Assembly (NCBI RefSeq): GCF_002356295.1
Contig: NZ_AP018042.1
Coordinates: forward strand, 3,938,361-4,002,360
DNA: 64,000 nt
Direction of reading: 5' to 3'
Source: Labilibaculum antarcticum
Lineage (GTDB): Bacteria; Bacteroidota; Bacteroidia; Bacteroidales; Marinifilaceae
Part shown: positions 7,689-15,404 of the stretch, one piece after another
Layout: each line of letters starts with the position of its first letter
How positions within the stretch are numbered: position 1 is the stretch's first letter
Notes under the pieces: model-generated
Database searches by the model: none
Seen by the model: the letters and a program-made list of their open reading frames with translations, nothing else
What the model was told of the DNA's origin: nothing
Program-made: the position numbers and the translations under genes

Positions 7689-10234
7689 AGCACCAAATCC
7701 GAAGCCTGAAGAATCTTCAATTTTAAATTCTCAGGATAATCAGGACGTTCAGCCAAAAACTGACGGGTAATATCTCCAGCCTCTTTCGATTGAAGACCAC
7801 TGTAACTAGTGCTCAGCCAATTGTATGGGAAGAATATATCGCCTGTAATCTGAATCTCTTGCAGTAATTCCAAAGCCTGTGGCAAGTAGGTCAATGCTTC
7901 CTTTTCCCGTAAGGGATGATTTAAATACCCCAAGCCATCTAAAACCCAACGTTCAATTTCTCTGTTTTCAGCTTTGTGCAGATTGGCAAAGAACTCTGCA
8001 CGAATTTGCCGATCGGCAGAAAGGGCAGGAGCCACAAACTGCATGCGTTTTTTGCGATTAGGATTCTCAATTCGCTCCGTTTGTACAGCAACAAGCTCGT
8101 CTGATTTTTCGGGCATTTTTATAGCCAAATTGCAAGCTAAGGCAGTTGCTTTGGTTTCCGAAAGACTAAATCCGCCAATGGCAATTTCCTCTTTCCAAAC
8201 TGCAAAGAGTTGTTCCAAACGCGATTTGCTTTCTGCAATACTGCTTAAAGTAGAGTACAAGCTCGATTTCTTGCTCATGTCCTTTTCCGCGTTCAATTGA
8301 ATCCAAAGGCTGTCTTCCAAATGTTTCCCAATTTGTAATCTCTCTTCGGCACTTAAATGCAGCCAATAGACCGATTGCATATAAGATAACATGCGTTCCA
8401 AAATCAAGGTGCTTTTCTCCTTTGGTAGTTGCTTTTCGACGGCAAGCACAAATTCTTTTCCGTTTACTTCTCCCTCACAAAGATTCTCATAAAGGTTGAT
8501 CCAGGCAACTCCACGCACCAAATCATCTTTAATTTTGTGCATGTTTTCAAGAAGGAATAGCTTGGTTTTAGCATCTAATTTAAAAAATCCATAGGCATTT
8601 CCTTTTCCATTTGGGATAATATAATCAGGTGTTCTTTTGCCTTTAGCTTTCGAAATCACAAGCTGTGGCTGATCAAATTTTACGGATAAAACTTCACTTG
8701 TTTTTTCATAGCCTAAAAGGATGTTCAAATCCTGATTCCAGTCACCAGGATTGCCTTTGGCATCAGTTTGTATGATTGTAAAGTCAGTAATCTGATCGTT
8801 TTCAGTCGTTATATCCGTTGATAGGGTCGGTCTTCCAGCCTTGTTTACCCAAACCTTACTCCACTGCTTTAAATTGCTTGTAGTGCTTGCGTCGAGTATG
8901 GCAATAAGGTCTTCCCATGTAGCATTGTCGTAGGAATAGTTTTTCAGATAAGTTTGTAAGCCTTTTTGCAATGCTTCCTCACCCGTAATCCGTTCCAGCA
9001 TATCCATTACAATGGGCGATTTGTGGTAAATGATGCTTCCATAGACCGATCCGGCATCCTTAAGGTTTGGCAATACCTGATTAATTGGATTGGCTCCGCT
9101 TGTGCGATCTACGCTGTACGAACTAGGGAAATGTGCCATCTGAAATTTTAACTTGTGGTTCATATCCGGAAAGCTTGGATTCGTAATTTTATCGGCAAGG
9201 AAATTGGCAAAAACCTCTTTTAGCCAAACCTGATCGAACCATTTCATAGTCACTAAATCGCCAAACCACATGTGAGCAGTTTCGTGTGCAATTAAATTTG
9301 CCCGGTACAAGGTGCTTTTGTTGGTCGCATTTTTATCCAAAAACAATTTTGAAGCATTGTACAAGGTCGCTCCTGTGTGCTCCATTCCGCCATATTGAAA
9401 GGATGGAATCACAACAATATCGTACTTGGCAAAAGGGTAAGGGATATCGGTATATTCTTCCAGCCAATCCAGCGATTGAAATAGCAATCTAAATATTTCA
9501 TCGGTATTGTCAGCCAGCTTTTTGAGATCAGTTTCACGGTGATACATGGTATGTTTCCGCCCCTTGTGTTCCCTAGTTATAGCTTCAAACTTTCCGGCTA
9601 CGAAAGAAAATAAGTAGGTGGGAAGAGCTTTGGTCGTAAGAAAGCTGTAATGGCTTTGTTCACCTTCCTCTTTTTTAGAATCGAGCTTGCCATTGGCAAT
9701 GGCCTTCCAATTTTTAGGCACCGTTAAATTCAACTGAAAGGCTGCTTTTAAATCTGGTTGGTCAAAGCATGGGAAAGCGGTTCTGGCTCTGTCCGGTACA
9801 AATAAAGTGTCTAAGAATTCATCGTTACGATTCAAGGAGCTGTTCCCGGCAGTAAATTCAATATCAATCTCGTTTTTTCCTTCTGCCAATTCCCCTTTCG
9901 GGATAATCAAATGTTCCAATTCAAATAGGTAGTTGGAGCTTTTCCCGTTACAAACTACTTTACGGATTAAGTCGGCATTTTCACGAAAATCAATTTGAAG
10001 ATCCTGATTGGTTGACAGTAAATCGAAACTGATTTTATTTGTTCCTGAAATTGCTTCTTTACGAGCTTCGGGAATGTCAAAATTCAGCTGATATTTCAAA
10101 TTGGAGATATTGGCTTTTCGGTATTCAGCCATTGTTTTGGCAACTCCTGCTTCAATGCTTATCTGTTTTGTGCTTGTGTGGCACAATGAAACAAGCAATG
10201 CAATAAGAACCAGAAATGTTTGTGCGGTTTTCAC
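7607..10234 (-). CDS. M1 family metallo-aminopeptidase (PepN-like)
   Basis: An 875-residue secreted zinc aminopeptidase with an N-terminal signal peptide (hydrophobic residues 6-19). The zinc site HETAHMWFGD is followed by the third ligand in WLKEVFANF, giving the HExxH-x18-E pattern. The exopeptidase loop is YGGMEHTG, where the usual GxMEN has His in place of Asn; the Glu that binds the substrate amino group is kept. It should remove N-terminal residues from peptides in the periplasm. A long helical C-terminal domain follows. The last ~25 residues (from about KEQGSSFKEQG) are translated from a degenerate CCTTGATCCTT/CCTTGTTCCTT repeat, so the original stop was probably nearer 7680. Confidence 0.9.
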   Translation of the reverse strand: MKTAQTFLVLIALLVSLCHTSTKQISIEAGVAKTMAEYRKANISNLKYQLNFDIPEARKEAISGTNKISFDLLSTNQDLQIDFRENADLIRKVVCNGKSSNYLFELEHLIIPKGELAEGKNEIDIEFTAGNSSLNRNDEFLDTLFVPDRARTAFPCFDQPDLKAAFQLNLTVPKNWKAIANGKLDSKKEEGEQSHYSFLTTKALPTYLFSFVAGKFEAITREHKGRKHTMYHRETDLKKLADNTDEIFRLLFQSLDWLEEYTDIPYPFAKYDIVVIPSFQYGGMEHTGATLYNASKLFLDKNATNKSTLYRANLIAHETAHMWFGDLVTMKWFDQVWLKEVFANFLADKITNPSFPDMNHKLKFQMAHFPSSYSVDRTSGANPINQVLPNLKDAGSVYGSIIYHKSPIVMDMLERITGEEALQKGLQTYLKNYSYDNATWEDLIAILDASTTSNLKQWSKVWVNKAGRPTLSTDITTENDQITDFTIIQTDAKGNPGDWNQDLNILLGYEKTSEVLSVKFDQPQLVISKAKGKRTPDYIIPNGKGNAYGFFKLDAKTKLFLLENMHKIKDDLVRGVAWINLYENLCEGEVNGKEFVLAVEKQLPKEKSTLILERMLSYMQSVYWLHLSAEERLQIGKHLEDSLWIQLNAEKDMSKKSSLYSTLSSIAESKSRLEQLFAVWKEEIAIGGFSLSETKATALACNLAIKMPEKSDELVAVQTERIENPNRKKRMQFVAPALSADRQIRAEFFANLHKAENREIERWVLDGLGYLNHPLREKEALTYLPQALELLQEIQITGDIFFPYNWLSTSYSGLQSKEAGDITRQFLAERPDYPENLKLKILQASDLVLRKEQGSSFKEQGVRIKGKGERRKEQG

Positions 10235-10304
10235 GGTTTTGGGTTTAAGTTAGATATGCTGGTTAAAGATAAAGGTTTAATGGACAAAGAGGAAGGATGC
10301 CAAA

Positions 10305-10340
10305 TAAAAAGCCCGCCTAAACAGATTCGTTTGGGCGGGC
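10305..10340 (-). terminator. Rho-independent terminator of the DUF1338 gene
   Basis: A perfect 12-bp GC-rich stem (GCCCGCCTAAAC paired with 10329-10340) with a six-base loop. It is followed on the minus strand by five T. It lies 25 bp after the DUF1338 stop codon and before the M1 gene, which is read in the same direction. Confidence 0.8.
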
Positions 10341-10365
10341 CGATATATAGTAGTACTATTTTAAT

Positions 10366-11169
10366 CTATTTCTCTCTGAAATTACTGCTCTCGAAAATTT
10401 TATTGGCATTGTCGGCTATAAAACTTGAGAATAGCTGTCCGTTTTCATCCGGATAACGAATGGCAAATTCATAGAAGCATGCAGGTATTTCGTATACACC
10501 TTCTTCAAATTCTACTTTAATAATATCGGAAAGGGTAGAGGACTGCTGCAATAGTTTTTCAGGCGTGCCTTTAATCTCACCACCCGAAGTGTTCATTTCA
10601 AAACCATTGTCTTTAATAAACTGATTCACTTTCTCGATGCTGTTGTATTTCTGGAGTGCGTTGATGCTAAGCGTGAAATGATTCACTCTAAATCCGTGAA
10701 CGTAAAGCCATGCTGCATATTCCGATTCTTTGCGAAGCAATTGATAGTCGACATAAGATGGTTTTCCCCATACACTTCCTTTATGAATTACTTCAGGATC
10801 GGCATAATAGGCATTGCCCACCGAATTGAGTCTCCTTTTTACAGTTTTCTGAAATTCTTCGGAGAATTCAGATAAGATCAGTTCCGAAATAAAAACTTTG
10901 GGTGCATTTTCTTCGCTTGGGTGTTCCAAATGAACTGCTTTTAAATGCTTATCTTCGAATACATATTCTCCTTTAAATTCGTAGCCTGCTTTTATAAATC
11001 TCTTCGCCAGAACCTTAATATTCATTCTTGGATCATCGAAAGTTCGAAATGCTACATGATCATTAACGACTTGTTCGTTTTCTTTAATGAATAAATCAAG
11101 TATAGCTTGGGCGGAAGGGTTCTGCTTGGCGTATTCCTTCCATAGCCTATGAAATATTTCTTGTTGCAT
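10366..11169 (-). CDS. DUF1338 (2-oxoadipate dioxygenase/decarboxylase-like) protein
   Basis: A 267-residue soluble protein of the DUF1338 family, recognised by the N-terminal NDHVAFRTFDDPR and the later VNHFTLSINAL. Characterised family members (HglS type) are Fe(II) enzymes with a VOC-like fold that convert 2-oxoadipate to 2-hydroxyglutarate in lysine breakdown. The His and Arg of HVAFRTF and a second His in NHFTL match metal or substrate ligands. This copy is the short bacterial form, much shorter than HglS, so the substrate is uncertain. It ends at a strong terminator. Upstream lies only a decayed C-S lyase, so no lysine-pathway partner is visible. Confidence 0.8.
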   Translation of the reverse strand: MQQEIFHRLWKEYAKQNPSAQAILDLFIKENEQVVNDHVAFRTFDDPRMNIKVLAKRFIKAGYEFKGEYVFEDKHLKAVHLEHPSEENAPKVFISELILSEFSEEFQKTVKRRLNSVGNAYYADPEVIHKGSVWGKPSYVDYQLLRKESEYAAWLYVHGFRVNHFTLSINALQKYNSIEKVNQFIKDNGFEMNTSGGEIKGTPEKLLQQSSTLSDIIKVEFEEGVYEIPACFYEFAIRYPDENGQLFSSFIADNANKIFESSNFREK

Positions 11170-11181
11170 AATCTATGTTTT

Positions 11182-12108
11182 TTAATTATTTGGTAAGCTA
11201 TGCATTTTATTGACTGGATTTATGTCTGTGTCCAGATTTCTTTTTAACATTCGCTCATTTTTTTGATAGGTTTGGTCAATATCATCATTCAATCCAAGCG
11301 AAATTCTTACCAAACCAACTGTTAAATTCATTTGTATCCGCTCATCTTCCGGAATCTCCGAAGAAGTGTTTCCGCCCGGCGAACAGAAGAGCGTTTTGTA
11401 AGCCCCCAGACTAACTGCTAAATACCCAAGCTTGCCTTTTTGTATGGCTTTCATAAATTGGTTTGCGGTATCTTATTTCTTTTAAATCAATTGCAAAGAG
11501 TCCACCCGAGCCATAGTTTTTGTGAGCCATTGCATTTATTAACTGATATTGTAGAGGAGTTTCGAGTCCCGGATATGGAATTGCAACACAATCGCTCATG
11601 CCATTTATAAATTTCGTTAAGCTGTGAACTACTGCATCGACACCTTCCTGTGCTGGAGTAAAAATTAAAGGAGAAAATGTATTGTCAACCACTAAAAGGC
11701 AATGATTCGCTTTTGCTATTTTAGAGAGCTCTCTGATGTTTGTTGTTTCTAACACAGGATTATCATAGTGTCGCAGTAAATGAGCTTTGTGCGCGCTGTA
11801 ATGGCGTTTTTCACTTAAGTGAGATCAGTAGTGTTCCCAAATTTTGTAGTAACGCCAAATTTGGGCAGAAAGTTCTTCATGAGCGCATAGCTACCGCCAT
11901 AAATAGTCCTGCTGGATACAATTCTATCTCCGGCACTGCAAATTTGCAGTAGGGCAGAGCAGGTGGCCGCCATTCCCGAGGAGGTAACCAAAGCATTTTC
12001 GGTGCCTTCCGAATTGGCCAGACTTTACGAAAGATAATGATTACTCGGGTTCCTGTGTCGTGAGTAAAGATAGCATCCCTCTACTTTAACTTCTAAAACA
12101 TCACCCAT
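11182..12108 (-). pseudogene. Decayed Cys/Met-metabolism PLP enzyme (methionine gamma-lyase-like)
   Basis: Fragments of one PLP-dependent C-S lyase lie in order on the minus strand. From ATG 12108 come CYLYSRHRNPSNHYL, a stop, ENALVTSSGMAATCSALLQ, GDRIVSSRTIYGGSYALM, another stop, then KNAITARTKLIYCDT. In a new frame follow LLVVDNTFSPLIF and the PLP-lysine region VVHSLTKFINGMSD (about 11625). A last frame gives VGLVRISLGLNDDID. At least two internal stops and two frame changes are needed, so no full enzyme can be made. The N-terminal ~40 residues are also absent. The remains are recognisable enough that inactivation looks recent. Confidence 0.85.
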
Positions 12109-12218
12109 AGTTTTGGATCAGGAGATAATTTCGGGTCTCCTGACTAATCAGGCATAAATTGTAGTCAAGCGAAAAGGGAAGTATTTTACATTCGTCCCTT
12201 TGATATCCTTCTTTTCTC

Positions 12219-12282
12219 GAGCCTGAAGGGCTCAAAGATAATAGCCCGGGGTAAATGAGCACAGCGAATGCCACCCTGGGAT
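12219..12282. repeat. Dispersed palindromic (REP-like) element
   Basis: GAGCC-TGAAG-GGCTC forms a small hairpin. It is followed by CCCGGGGT (12245-12252) that pairs imperfectly with ACCCTGGG (12273-12280). Such paired GC-rich hairpins in AT-rich DNA resemble REP-type elements. The rest of 12109-12463 shows no gene; the 85-codon minus frame 12101-12358 reads through this element. Confidence 0.4.
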
Positions 12283-12463
12283 ATAAATGTGGCAGTAAGT
12301 ACCGGCGCAGGTAAAAAAAACATTTGGAAAGCAATTCGCGTTTGCGTCGGAATAGCAAAAGGCTTATCCTCGAAGCTTGAAAAGTTGAAATGCGAACCTT
12401 AGGGCAGTTCGCATAATTCGTGAGTCAAAGCTTGATTGCTGAATTTACCGAATATATAAAATC

Positions 12464-12497
12464 AAAAAAGCCTCCGACTCAAAATAATCGGAGGCTT
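12464..12497 (-). terminator. Terminator of the tRNA-Asp cluster
   Basis: A 10-bp stem (AAGCCTCCGA with TCGGAGGCTT) followed on the minus strand by a run of six T. It lies 12 bp past the last tRNA-Asp gene. Confidence 0.85.
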
Positions 12498-12508
12498 TCT
12501 GCTTATTT

Positions 12509-12585
12509 TGGCGGTCTGGACGAGACTCGAACTCGCGACCCCATGCGTGACAGGCATGTATTCTAACCAACTGAACTACCAAACC
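12509..12585 (-). tRNA. tRNA-Asp (GTC), copy 5 in transcription order
   Basis: A 74-nt cloverleaf plus encoded CCA. The acceptor stem is GGTTTGG/CCAGACC with G discriminator, the anticodon loop is CTGTCAC with anticodon GTC, and the T-loop is GTTCGAGTC. It is the last of five tandem copies, identical in sequence across the tRNA body. Confidence 0.95.
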
Positions 12586-12639
12586 AAAATATTCAACGAT
12601 CTATTTATTTTAAGAGTAACAAATCAAAACTCTTTATTC

Positions 12640-12716
12640 TGGCGGTCTGGACGAGACTCGAACTCGCGACCCCATGCGTGACAGGCATGTATTCTAACCA
12701 ACTGAACTACCAAACC
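12640..12716 (-). tRNA. tRNA-Asp (GTC), copy 4 in transcription order
   Basis: The tRNA body is the same as the neighbouring copies, with encoded CCA. It lies exactly 131 bp from the next copy on each side, and the 54-bp spacer is also repeated, so copies arose by tandem duplication. Confidence 0.95.
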
Positions 12717-12770
12717 AAAATATTCAACGACTTGTTTATTTTAAGAGTAACAAATCAAAACTCTTTATTC

Positions 12771-12847
12771 TGGCGGTCTGGACGAGACTCGAACTCGCGA
12801 CCCCATGCGTGACAGGCATGTATTCTAACCAACTGAACTACCAAACC
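12771..12847 (-). tRNA. tRNA-Asp (GTC), copy 3 in transcription order
   Basis: Anticodon GTC with encoded CCA. It shares the 131-bp period and the spacer containing ATTTTAAGAGTAACAAATC with its neighbours. Confidence 0.95.
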
Positions 12848-12901
12848 AAAATATTCAACGACTTGTTTATTTTAAGAGTAACAAATCAAAACTCTTTATT
12901 T

Positions 12902-12978
12902 TGGCGGTCTGGACGAGACTCGAACTCGCGACCCCATGCGTGACAGGCATGTATTCTAACCAACTGAACTACCAAACC
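12902..12978 (-). tRNA. tRNA-Asp (GTC), copy 2 in transcription order
   Basis: Anticodon GTC with encoded CCA. The upstream spacer (12979-13050) differs from the repeated 54-bp spacers, marking the edge of the tandem duplication. Confidence 0.95.
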
Positions 12979-13050
12979 AAAATGTAATAATTGCATTTCC
13001 CAAAAGGGAAACTGCAAATCAAAAATAGTGCAAAGAACTTTTTCTTTTAG

Positions 13051-13124
13051 CGGTCTGGACGAGACTCGAACTCGCGACCCCATGCGTGACAGGCATGTAT
13101 TCTAACCAACTGAACTACCAAACC
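13051..13124 (-). tRNA. tRNA-Asp (GTC), copy 1, no encoded CCA
   Basis: The copy nearest the promoter. The cloverleaf and GTC anticodon match the other four, but the base triplet after the discriminator is CTA rather than CCA, so this tRNA needs CCA addition. It is probably the founding or an independently diverged copy. Confidence 0.95.
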
Positions 13125-13141
13125 TTTTTTTGATTGCGATG

Positions 13142-13171
13142 CAAAGATAATGCAAGTTTCCTTACTTGCAA
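13142..13171 (-). promoter_or_regulatory. Promoter of the tRNA-Asp cluster
   Basis: On the minus strand a TTG -33 box (13171-13169) and a TATCTTTG -7 box (13149-13142) are separated by exactly 19 bp. This is an excellent match to the Bacteroidota TTTG/TAnnTTTG consensus. The -7 box ends 17 bp before the first tRNA. Confidence 0.75.
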
Positions 13172-13276
13172 TATCTGTATGCAACTTTTTTGTATGAAAC
13201 TCTTCTTCGCAGTAGTAAAATCGCGGTTTTGAGCGTGTTACACTTGTGAAAAAAATGCATTTTTTTTAACAGAGAA

Positions 13277-13825
13277 TTATTCATGTTCTTTAATCGACTT
13301 AAAGAAGCTAAAATTGACACTTCCGTAAACCCTTTTATCGTAATAGTTTGGATGTGTTGAAAAGTCATTTGTTGAGCCATGTTCAACAATTAAGATACCA
13401 TCTTCTGTTAGCAATTCCTTTTCGAACACCAATTCTGGTATTGTTTCAAGTGACTTCATTTCGAATGGTGGATCTGCAAATATCAAATCAAATTTTTGAG
13501 GGAAATTCCGAAGAAATCTAAAAACATCCGATTTAACGGCTTGAATTTGCTCAAACTTTAATTCTTTGATCGTTTTTTGAATAAAGGAGAAATGGTTGTG
13601 ATTTTTTTCCACACACATCACTTTTCCCGCTCCTCTGGAGGCAAATTCGTAACTAATACTTCCTGTACCACTAAAAAGATCTAATACTTTTAAATCTTCG
13701 AAATCAATAATGTTATTTAATACATTAAAAAGGTTTTCCTTGGCTAAATCAGTCGTTGGACGAGCCTTGAAATTTTTATCCGGAGATATTCTTCTTCCTT
13801 TATGAGTTCCACTTACTATTCGCAC
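13277..13825 (-). CDS. rsmD: 16S rRNA (guanine966-N2)-methyltransferase RsmD
   Basis: A 182-residue class I SAM-dependent methyltransferase that methylates G966 of 16S rRNA during 30S assembly. The family signature is complete: MRIVSGTHKGRRI at the N-terminus, RPTTDLAKENLFNVL, SAM-binding LDLFSGTGSISYE and the catalytic DPPFEMK. Length is normal. Its start overlaps the DUF3822 stop by 10 bp; this gene pair is common in Bacteroidota and implies translational coupling. It is the last gene of a three-gene operon that begins at 15317. Confidence 0.95.
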   Translation of the reverse strand: MRIVSGTHKGRRISPDKNFKARPTTDLAKENLFNVLNNIIDFEDLKVLDLFSGTGSISYEFASRGAGKVMCVEKNHNHFSFIQKTIKELKFEQIQAVKSDVFRFLRNFPQKFDLIFADPPFEMKSLETIPELVFEKELLTEDGILIVEHGSTNDFSTHPNYYDKRVYGSVNFSFFKSIKEHE

Positions 13826-14664
13826 CTAGATAAATTTAAAAGGTTAATGAATTGATTGTATTCCTTTTGCGAAATACTATTATTTATTCTAAACTCCGAC
13901 GGAAGTGATTTAACCTCAACCTGACCTAGGTATTTTTTTAGTAAAATAATTACTTTTTCATCCTCTTGAACAGCTCCATCTATAGTCAACTTACTTCTCT
14001 CATTATTCAATTTTTGTTGTTTAAAGATGTTGAGAACATAGTAAGCCAAATCGGAACTTGAGCTATATGGAAAAGTGTTTATGAAATGTTTACCATTTCG
14101 ATCGGGGATGATTACATGGAAAAAGTAATTCTGTACGTTGAGAAAAACCGGTGGGTGGTTCTCAGCAATTTTTTGATTCAAAGCCTCTCTGTAAAAGGGT
14201 AAGCACTGATGATATAGCTTGCTGTTATCAAAGTGAGATTGAATAAATTCTTTAATGTTTTTTGGGAAAGAGAATACGATCCATGATTTTAACTCAGGAA
14301 ACTCATTCCATTCCAAACATTCTTGCTTTTGAATACTATGAGATAGCTGAAAACTGTCATAGGCAAAGTCCTCCGAGAAAAATTCAGAAGGAATAAGTAA
14401 TACCTTATCAGAAATCCAAAGTAACGAAACCTCTCTGAAATTTAAATTCAAGAGTTCGTTATTTCGAATAATTTCAATAAATGAATTGATTGGAATATTA
14501 TCACTATTCTTTTTGAAAGGAATGAATTTATTCAAAGCAATACATTTCTTATTCTCGTTGAGTATAGAAAAAGAAAATCCATCCAGACCAAGCTGGATGG
14601 ATAGAGTATATTCTTTTGTTTTGTTTTTATCAAATGATGAATCAACAAATACAAGGTCGTTCAT
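13816..14664 (-). CDS. DUF3822 family protein
   Basis: A 282-residue soluble protein of the Bacteroidota-specific DUF3822 family, usually encoded directly upstream of rsmD as here. Motifs are weak. An LSIQLGLDGFSFSILNE-type N-terminal strand pair and the middle NVQNYFFHVIIPDRNGKHFINTF suggest an actin/ASKHA-like fold, but this is inference. No signal peptide or membrane segment is seen. The function is unknown; conserved linkage suggests a role near rRNA modification or the cell envelope. It begins 11 bp after the preceding gene. Confidence 0.8.
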   Translation of the reverse strand: MNDLVFVDSSFDKNKTKEYTLSIQLGLDGFSFSILNENKKCIALNKFIPFKKNSDNIPINSFIEIIRNNELLNLNFREVSLLWISDKVLLIPSEFFSEDFAYDSFQLSHSIQKQECLEWNEFPELKSWIVFSFPKNIKEFIQSHFDNSKLYHQCLPFYREALNQKIAENHPPVFLNVQNYFFHVIIPDRNGKHFINTFPYSSSSDLAYYVLNIFKQQKLNNERSKLTIDGAVQEDEKVIILLKKYLGQVEVKSLPSEFRINNSISQKEYNQFINLLNLSRCE

Positions 14665-14675
14665 GTAGAATTCTA

Positions 14676-15317
14676 TTATTCCCAGTTACCTGCGTTGTTG
14701 TTTGCTTCCTCAAGAGAACCAACCTTTAGGCCTGGATATTTATTTAAACGAATACGATTACCATTTTCTTCAAGAATTTCTTCGCGATATACATTCATAA
14801 TATCATCAAATATATCCATGTTTGAAACTTTGGCTTCAAATACTTGAACTGCTACATTAGAACCAGTAAGAAAAACAGTAGCGCCTAATTTAAATTGTGT
14901 TTTTCCTTTTGTAAATGGAACAAAACGTAAATTCTCGATTGGATATTTTTTTCCAAAAACAGTGTCAAGAGCAGCAATCATGATCGTATCACGAGTAATG
15001 AACCCTTTCATAACAGCTTCTTTTTCAGTCATACCAGCTTCAACTTGTTCATCAGTAAGAGAACCGATAGATTTAATCAAAGGCATAGAATCTGTTTTGA
15101 TGAAACTGATTAAAGTGTCAAAGCTTCCGGTATATTTACTATAAACATCTTTATAAGCACCTTGAGCTTTACGGATATCTTTCAATTGTTCAGTAATTCG
15201 TTCGTATCTTTGATCTTTTATTTTACCAAATTTAATAGGTTTCATTATGCTTTGGTAGCCTAAAAAGGCAAGTACAACAATAGCTATGGCAAGTAAAATT
15301 TGAAGGACTTTTTTCAT
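14676..15317 (-). CDS. Membrane-anchored conserved hypothetical protein
   Basis: A 213-residue protein with one N-terminal membrane helix (about residues 4-20) after MKK, then a soluble, probably periplasmic domain. A helical stretch RYERITEQLKDIRKAQGAYKD precedes a mixed alpha/beta part. The helix-then-coil layout resembles pseudopilins, but there is no prepilin peptidase site. No family name is recognised. It is the first gene of the operon with the DUF3822 gene and rsmD, and is divergent from the RecD-like gene 87 bp away. That intergenic stretch holds a TAAATTTG box on the minus strand. Confidence 0.7.
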   Translation of the reverse strand: MKKVLQILLAIAIVVLAFLGYQSIMKPIKFGKIKDQRYERITEQLKDIRKAQGAYKDVYSKYTGSFDTLISFIKTDSMPLIKSIGSLTDEQVEAGMTEKEAVMKGFITRDTIMIAALDTVFGKKYPIENLRFVPFTKGKTQFKLGATVFLTGSNVAVQVFEAKVSNMDIFDDIMNVYREEILEENGNRIRLNKYPGLKVGSLEEANNNAGNWE

Positions 15318-15404
15318 TTTTATTCTTATTAGTTTGTAAGTTTGTCTGCAAATTTAAAAAAAAAATCTATTTGGTTATTTTTCTAGCCATTAAAATTATC
15401 AAAA

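Noticed and set aside
12101-12358. 85-codon minus-strand frame
   Set aside because: It overlaps the GC-rich palindromic element and the 5' end of the pseudogene; no coding features.
12509-13124. CRISPR-like periodic repeats
   Set aside because: The repeats are tRNA-Asp genes with identical spacers, not short repeats with unique spacers.
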